From positions 1 to 46,240 of the forward strand of contig DQXT01000034.1 in NCBI GenBank assembly GCA_011042225.1: DNA of 46,240 nt, given 5' to 3'. The translations under genes and the position numbers were made by a program. The notes under the pieces are model-generated. The model did not search any database and was not told the DNA's origin. It saw only the letters and a list, made by a program, of their open reading frames with translations. Positions 41,906 to 46,240 of the stretch are shown piece by piece. How positions within the stretch are numbered: position 1 is the stretch's first letter; each line of letters opens with the position of its first letter. The DNA comes from Deltaproteobacteria bacterium. GTDB lineage: Bacteria > Desulfobacterota > Dissulfuribacteria > Dissulfuribacterales > UBA3076.

Positions 41906-42856
41906 ATGAAAATCCTGGTAACCGGCGGAGCAGGTTTTATTGGTTCAAATGTGACAGATGCTTATATAGAGGCGGGTCATGAAGTTGTAGTGGTCGACAA
42001 CCTATATACAGGAAAATGGGAAAATCTGCATCCCAAGGCAAAATTCTATTTAATGGACATCAGGGCCCCGGAGATACACAAACTACTGGAATATGAAAGG
42101 CCGGAGGTGATAAATCATCATGCAGCCCAAATCTCCGTCCCAGCTTCTGTAGCAGACCCTGGATTTGACGCCTCAGTAAATATCAAGGGTTTTATCAATC
42201 TATTGGAAGGTGCCAGGAGGACAGGAACGCGCAAAATCATATTCATATCCTCGGGCGGGGCCATCTATGGAGAAGGTAAAGAGTACCCTACCTCTGAGGC
42301 CTGTAGCCCTAACCCCTTGTCTCCTTATGCCATAACAAAAGCCGTTTCGGAAAACTACCTTCACTTCTACAAACACCAATACGGACTGGAGTATATTGTC
42401 CTTCGATATTCCAACATCTATGGCCCCCGCCAGATACCTAACGGTGAAGCCGGCGTAGTGGCCATTTTTATGGACAGACTACTTGAAAACAAGCCATGCA
42501 CGATATACCATTTTCCATCTGAACCCGAGGGCATGATCAGGGACTATTGCTATGTAGGAGATGTGGTTGACGCAAATCTCCTTGCCCTTAAGGCAGGGAA
42601 TAAAAAGGCCGTGAATATCGGTACAGGGAAAGAAACCAGGACCCAGACCCTTTTTGAGACCATATTTGATACAATCTCCATCAAACGCCCTATCAGCAAT
42701 TCTCTGAAAATACCAGACAGGACCTCTGCAAGGCCGGGAGATCTTGAGAAAAGCTGTCTAAAGATATATTTGGCTGAAGAGGTGCTGGGCTGGAAACCCA
42801 AAACGGTTCTTTCTGAAGGAATAGAACGGACGCTGGACTGGAGAATGGCCCATTGA
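41906..42856 (+). CDS. NAD-dependent sugar-nucleotide epimerase/dehydratase (SDR family)
   Basis: A 316-residue extended short-chain dehydrogenase. TGGAGFIGSNVTDAY at about residues 6-20 is the GxxGxxG NAD loop; NHHAAQISVPASV and the YxxxK catalytic pair in SPYAITKAVSEN (with the Ser in ISSGGAIYGEG) give a UDP-glucose 4-epimerase-like active site, and SNIYGPRQIPNGEAGVVAIF is the substrate-loop signature. I take the ATG at 41906 because AGGAG at 41891-41895 is ten bases before it; an upstream in-frame TTG at 41900 is also possible. It stands alone, so the sugar is not specified. Confidence 0.88.
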   Translation: MKILVTGGAGFIGSNVTDAYIEAGHEVVVVDNLYTGKWENLHPKAKFYLMDIRAPEIHKLLEYERPEVINHHAAQISVPASVADPGFDASVNIKGFINLLEGARRTGTRKIIFISSGGAIYGEGKEYPTSEACSPNPLSPYAITKAVSENYLHFYKHQYGLEYIVLRYSNIYGPRQIPNGEAGVVAIFMDRLLENKPCTIYHFPSEPEGMIRDYCYVGDVVDANLLALKAGNKKAVNIGTGKETRTQTLFETIFDTISIKRPISNSLKIPDRTSARPGDLEKSCLKIYLAEEVLGWKPKTVLSEGIERTLDWRMAH

Positions 42857-43025
42857 ATGATTGAGCTGAGACACCAAATATGTGTTATTGATTCAATTCA
42901 CCCGCCTGTCTTACGGTTGCGAGCCGATATTAAACTATATTTTATTTTTTTGCAGTATAATCGGCTAATGATCTGTGTCTGTGAGTATATATCTAGACAT
43001 TAGTTGACGGGATAATTTTTTAATT

Positions 43026-44309
43026 ATGAGACAGTCAATATCAACATCAACTTTCAAAATAGGAATTTTTCAGTTTACTTCCGCAGAAAAAGATATCCAC
43101 GCCAACTGGAAAAAAATTGAATTCGCAACCAGGAAAACTGCAAGGGCCGGAGCAGAATTACTCCTACTTCCTGAACTATGGGCGACAGGCCCTCTTACTG
43201 AGACGGACAAATATCTGGCCAACGAAATCCCCGAACTGCTTTACAAGCTTAAAATTTTGGCGGAAAATAATAGAATCCACATAGTCGGCACACTGCCTGA
43301 ATTAGAAGTAGAGAGATCAGATGAGAAACTCTTCAACACTACCTATTTGATTGGACCTGACAGTACATTCCATACGTATAGAAAAATCCATCTATTTGGC
43401 CCTATGAAAGAGGATCATATCTTTAGTCCAGGGACTGATCCCGTCGCCTTTTGGATACCCATTAGAAAAAACGAATTAGGAATTGGCTTGATAACCTGTT
43501 TTGACCTGCGCTTTCCAGAACTTATACGTCATCTTGTATTTCAGGGAGTGGATTTAATACTATTGTCTGCCTTATGGCCTGTCAGCCGGGCACATCATCT
43601 GCAGATCCTTATGGAATCGAGAGCTATTGAAAACCAATGTTTTATGGCAGGGGCGAACGCCTGGGGCATGATTGGAAGCACAGAATTTGCTGGAGGCTCT
43701 AAAATTATCGGGCCCCGCGGGGAAATCCTGGCAAAGGCCTCTAACGGAGAGACAATCATCTTGGCTGAAATTGATATAAATGAGGTTCACTCCACACGTC
43801 AGGACTTCTTTACTGCACATGCACCAAGGTCTTGGTGGCCAAAGGCCAATAAAAAAATAGTGGACCTGCCCTCTCTTAATATCGCGGTCAATCGAAGACG
43901 CAGGACAGGCCAAAAGATGGTTTTTACCAACGGATGTTTTGATCTCCTGCATGCTGGTCATGTTTCATATCTGGAGTCTGCCAGGCATTTAGGTGACTAT
44001 CTGGTAGTAGGATTAAACAGCGACAAATCGGTCAGAGAAATTAAGGGACCGGAACGACCTGTAAATAGCGAAGCCATGAGGGCGCAAGTGCTGGCTGGAC
44101 TTGCCGCCGTAGATTATGTGGTGATTTTTAATGATTCCACTCCGTCCAACATTATCCGTAACATTGTTCCAAATGTCCTGGTCAAAGGAGCAGATTGGAA
44201 AGAAAAAGACATAGTAGGGGCCGAAGTAGTAAGGAGCGCAGGGGGCCTTATAGCAAGAATCCCCTTTGTCCACGACATATCCACCAGCCGCATATTAAAA
44301 TCAAAATAA
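43026..44309 (+). CDS. Fusion of nitrilase-family amidohydrolase and RfaE2-type nucleotidyltransferase
   Basis: A 427-residue two-domain protein. Residues 10-270 are a carbon-nitrogen hydrolase with the Glu50-Lys120-Cys158 triad (LPELWATG, YRKIHLFG, ITCFDLRFPEL) in the usual order. Residues 295-427 are a cytidylyltransferase-like domain with GCFDLLHAGHVSYLESAR (HxGH, His309 and His312) and VPNVLVKGADWKEKDIVGAE, closest to the C-terminal half of HldE/RfaE, which adenylylates heptose 1-phosphate for LPS. Normally RfaE2 is free-standing or fused to the RfaE1 kinase; joining it to a nitrilase is unusual. The frame is continuous with no sign of an error, and there is no second start at the junction with a good ribosome site. 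Confidence 0.87.
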   Translation: MRQSISTSTFKIGIFQFTSAEKDIHANWKKIEFATRKTARAGAELLLLPELWATGPLTETDKYLANEIPELLYKLKILAENNRIHIVGTLPELEVERSDEKLFNTTYLIGPDSTFHTYRKIHLFGPMKEDHIFSPGTDPVAFWIPIRKNELGIGLITCFDLRFPELIRHLVFQGVDLILLSALWPVSRAHHLQILMESRAIENQCFMAGANAWGMIGSTEFAGGSKIIGPRGEILAKASNGETIILAEIDINEVHSTRQDFFTAHAPRSWWPKANKKIVDLPSLNIAVNRRRRTGQKMVFTNGCFDLLHAGHVSYLESARHLGDYLVVGLNSDKSVREIKGPERPVNSEAMRAQVLAGLAAVDYVVIFNDSTPSNIIRNIVPNVLVKGADWKEKDIVGAEVVRSAGGLIARIPFVHDISTSRILKSK

Positions 44310-44409
44310 CCGTTAGAGGTCTTGGATTCAAAAATTGAAGACTTGAATCTCGGATTTTTCAATCTTTCAATTTTAATTTTCTGACCAGCAAATAATATCA
44401 ACAAACTTG

Positions 44410-44431
44410 TGACAAAAAAATGTCATTTTTT
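44410..44431 (+). terminator. Weak intrinsic terminator after the nitrilase/RfaE2 gene
   Basis: TGACA and TGTCA enclose an A-run and are followed by six T residues. The stem is only five bases (longer if A-T pairs count), so this is tentative. Confidence 0.35.
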
Positions 44432-44776
44432 ACGTAAAATGTTTATTTATGTCAAAATATTGACTTGAATTTTATCTTCTATATTAGATCTTAAAAATAT
44501 TAAGATTAGTCTCATTCATATTTTTAAAAGCATCTCCATATCGGCCTGCTCACCTATTATACGATCGTTTAGGGTCACTTGATATCTTAAACCTGTAAAT
44601 CATTTAAAAGGCCTCAACAATCTAATACTTTGTTTTTTAATAAAAATATTTAACAATTCATAATTACATTGTTGGAGCTTAATCAATTCACGAAATTACA
44701 GAGCGCCCATTGTAAAGCATCTCAGATTTAAATTATTAATGATCTAAAAAATAAAGAGAATGCCTTTTCATGCTTT

Positions 44777-44792
44777 TGGTATAAGTGTTGCT
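44777..44792 (+). promoter_or_regulatory. Candidate sigma-54 promoter upstream of fliA
   Basis: TGGTATAAGTGTTGCT fits the -24/-12 pattern: GG and GC are ten bases apart, the TGG and TTGCT ends are intact, and 9 of the 12 fixed positions agree with TGGCACG-N4-TTGCW. It is about 220 bases before the fliA start. Confidence 0.4.
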
Positions 44793-45009
44793 TGCTAAAT
44801 CATTTCATAATACGGATGGAAATCTTTCTTGGATATTCGGTTGTGATACATGGATTTATATGACTTTTGTCCTATCATTATTAATCAGACTAAAAGGCAT
44901 GAGGAACCGGTTATTATAATTTCTATAGAACTTAGAATATATTAAAAGATCTGTACAGCCCCAATAAATGAACTTGGACGACATGTCTTGAATGTTAGGA
45001 GTAAAAACC

Positions 45010-45861
45010 ATGTTGGCAGTAACGTCAGATATTTCCGGGGACACTTTCTTAAAACATAAGCAAGTGATGGCAAAGGCCGCAAGAATACCACTTAAAGATT
45101 ATACTGATGCCTTTTTCGGCAATGGCAAATCACTCACGCAGGAAAAACGTGAGGAACTAATCCTCAAGTATTCTCCCCTGATAAAATATGTTGCCGGGAA
45201 ACTCGCCATGCGCCTGCCCCCAAACATATCTCAAGACGATCTCATAAGCTCAGGAGTCATAGGATTAATGGATGCTATCGAGAAATTTGATTCATCAAAA
45301 AAAATCCGTTTCAAGACTTACGCAGAATTCCGCATTCGTGGAGCCATACTGGATGAGCTGAGATCCCTTGACTGGGTCCCCAGATCTATAAGAAAAAAGG
45401 CCACAGAATTGGAAAAGACATACCATTATCTGGAAAAGGTACTAAACCGCCCTCCCAAAGACAAAGAAGTTGCCCAGGCATTAGGAATCAGCATAGAAAA
45501 ATTCTACAAATTATTGGATAAAACAAAGAGTGTAAGCTTCCTCGACATAGAAACTATCCGCAGAAGAATGCCGGATAATAATGAAGAAGACCTGTTTGAT
45601 TTAATAGAAAGCGATAATGAGGTTAACCCTTTTACCTTATTGAATAAAACAGAGATCAAAGAAATTTTAGCAAAAGCCATAAATTCACTTCCGGAAAAGG
45701 AAAAAATCGTAGTTTCTCTTTATTATTATGAGGATCTTACAATGCGCGAAATAGGGGAGATTATGGGGTATACGGAATCCCGCATATCTCAGATGCATAC
45801 CAAGGCCATGTTGAGGCTAAGAATCCGTTTAGCCTCGGTCGCAGAGGAAATCGATGGATAA
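45010..45861 (+). CDS. fliA: RNA polymerase sigma factor FliA/WhiG type (sigma-28)
   Basis: A 283-residue sigma factor of the flagellar class. Region 2 (about 52-120) includes YVAGKLAMRLPPNISQDDLI, IGLMDAIEKFD and RFKTYAEFRIRGAILDELR, followed by DWVPRSIRKKATE, a hallmark of FliA; region 3 and region 4 (LPEKEKIVVSLYYYEDLTMREIG and TESRISQMHTKAMLRLR) complete it. I take the ATG at 45010, with TTAGGAG eight bases before it, rather than the ATG at 44992, which has none. No flagellar structural gene is in the window, although a flagellar cluster could lie on either side. A candidate sigma-54 promoter lies upstream. Confidence 0.93.
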   Translation: MLAVTSDISGDTFLKHKQVMAKAARIPLKDYTDAFFGNGKSLTQEKREELILKYSPLIKYVAGKLAMRLPPNISQDDLISSGVIGLMDAIEKFDSSKKIRFKTYAEFRIRGAILDELRSLDWVPRSIRKKATELEKTYHYLEKVLNRPPKDKEVAQALGISIEKFYKLLDKTKSVSFLDIETIRRRMPDNNEEDLFDLIESDNEVNPFTLLNKTEIKEILAKAINSLPEKEKIVVSLYYYEDLTMREIGEIMGYTESRISQMHTKAMLRLRIRLASVAEEIDG

Positions 45862-46240
45862 AAAATTAACATTGCCCCCTTTATACTTGGTATTCTTGTA
45901 CATATACCCCCTGATCCCGAATCCGTGATATAATAAATTTATGGACATGCTCTAATCTCCTTCCTGAAAAATATGCTTGGAAAAAGATTATCATGTCCAC
46001 ATTTTTAAAAAAGCTAGGTACGCAAAAACCGGAAGAACCATATTTCTTTGTGCGATTTCCTTTTGCAGAGAAAGTGATAATGGTTTAAAATGTTTCATAG
46101 CAGCTCCTTTGTTTCGTATTTTTAGTACTTTAGCTAAGTCAAGTATACTAAATTGGTGCTGCTTTTTCAAATATTTTTGCTATTTTTTCAGTATGTTGAA
46201 TATCTTTCCGATCGTTTTTTTAACTGCGAAACTTCAGTAA
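45862..46240. other. Terminal 379 bases, no supported gene
   Basis: AT-rich sequence after fliA. The only coding hint is a leftward 35-codon frame at 45991-46098 with AAAGGAGCT upstream of its ATG; it is too short and unfamiliar to call. The fliA terminator is not evident. Confidence 0.45.

Larger units (their letters stand above)
44310..45009. other. 700-base AT-rich intergenic region upstream of fliA
   Basis: No gene I can support. A weak hairpin (TGACA 44410-44414 with TGTCA 44421-44425, then six T) may terminate the fusion gene, and a candidate -24/-12 promoter lies at 44777. The rest is strongly AT-rich without a visible repeat or frame of interest. Confidence 0.5.

Noticed and set aside
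45991-46098. A 35-residue leftward frame with a good ribosome site near the right edge
   Set aside because: Unfamiliar and very short; could be a fragment. Mentioned only as a hint in the terminal region.
1-46240. CRISPR arrays, intact insertion sequences or prophage genes
   Set aside because: No regular short repeats with spacers, no transposase or integrase frame and no phage structural genes were seen.

Overview
The window looks like part of a chromosome from a Desulfobacterota (deltaproteobacterial) anaerobe, roughly half GC. The signs are a multiheme c-type cytochrome, a corrinoid-protein reductive activator (RACo type), QueH-type queuosine synthesis, a PilS/PilR-like sigma-54 two-component pair and, above all, an active selenium economy. 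No selA, selB or selC is visible here. The genus is not determined.

Layout. 0-3.6 kb (minus): aroE, aroK and a stand-alone EF-G. 3.9-11.0 kb (minus): a CnrYXH-like regulatory triad (ECF sigma factor, one-span candidate anti-sigma, periplasmic metal-sensor-like protein) followed by a NodT/MacA/MacB tripartite efflux pump, with a Spy-like periplasmic protein upstream. 11.5-15.4 kb (plus): a polytopic ArsP_2-type exporter, then a nucleotide-sugar dehydrogenase, rfbA and rfbC. 15.4-18.5 kb is a graveyard beside tRNA-Glu(CTC): PNPOx, GH15, GNAT and PIN remnants, a truncated partner of a nucleotidyltransferase and a possible group II intron 3' end. 18.6-21.5 kb (minus): UPF0282-like metallo-hydrolase, AmpG-like permease, secreted PEBP.

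21.9-28.1 kb is a selenium block: yedE, a TusA-like protein, a DUF3343 protein, an NAD(P)HX-dehydratase/kinase-fold protein and a DUF1858-like cysteine protein in one plus-strand operon; convergent to it selD, itself needing UGA readthrough (Sec18); then a porin. A 35-nt element (30/35 identical) lies upstream of both yedE and the porin, suggesting shared control. 28.4-30.8 kb: pyrB and pyrC, behind what looks like an enterobacterial-type pyrL attenuator (30-residue leader peptide translated through a hairpin plus T9, ending in ATGA on the pyrB start). 31.0-34.1 kb: sigma-54 response regulator and histidine kinase.

34.1-36.8 kb: two more genes interrupted by in-frame UGA codons, each with a hairpin 11-14 nt downstream: a five-heme cytochrome c (Sec322) and, divergently, a DsrE-like protein (Sec68, UxxC) whose extended frame ends exactly where queH starts. 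37-46 kb: DUF2905, a Rieske protein, a SagB-type nitroreductase remnant, an unidentified 556-residue protein, the RACo-like activator, an NAD-dependent epimerase, a nitrilase/RfaE2 fusion and fliA behind a candidate -24/-12 promoter.

Most interesting parts: the predicted Sec-containing multiheme cytochrome, the shared element linking a porin to the selenium operon, and the pyrL-like attenuator. All functional calls come from reading the sequence; no searches were run.
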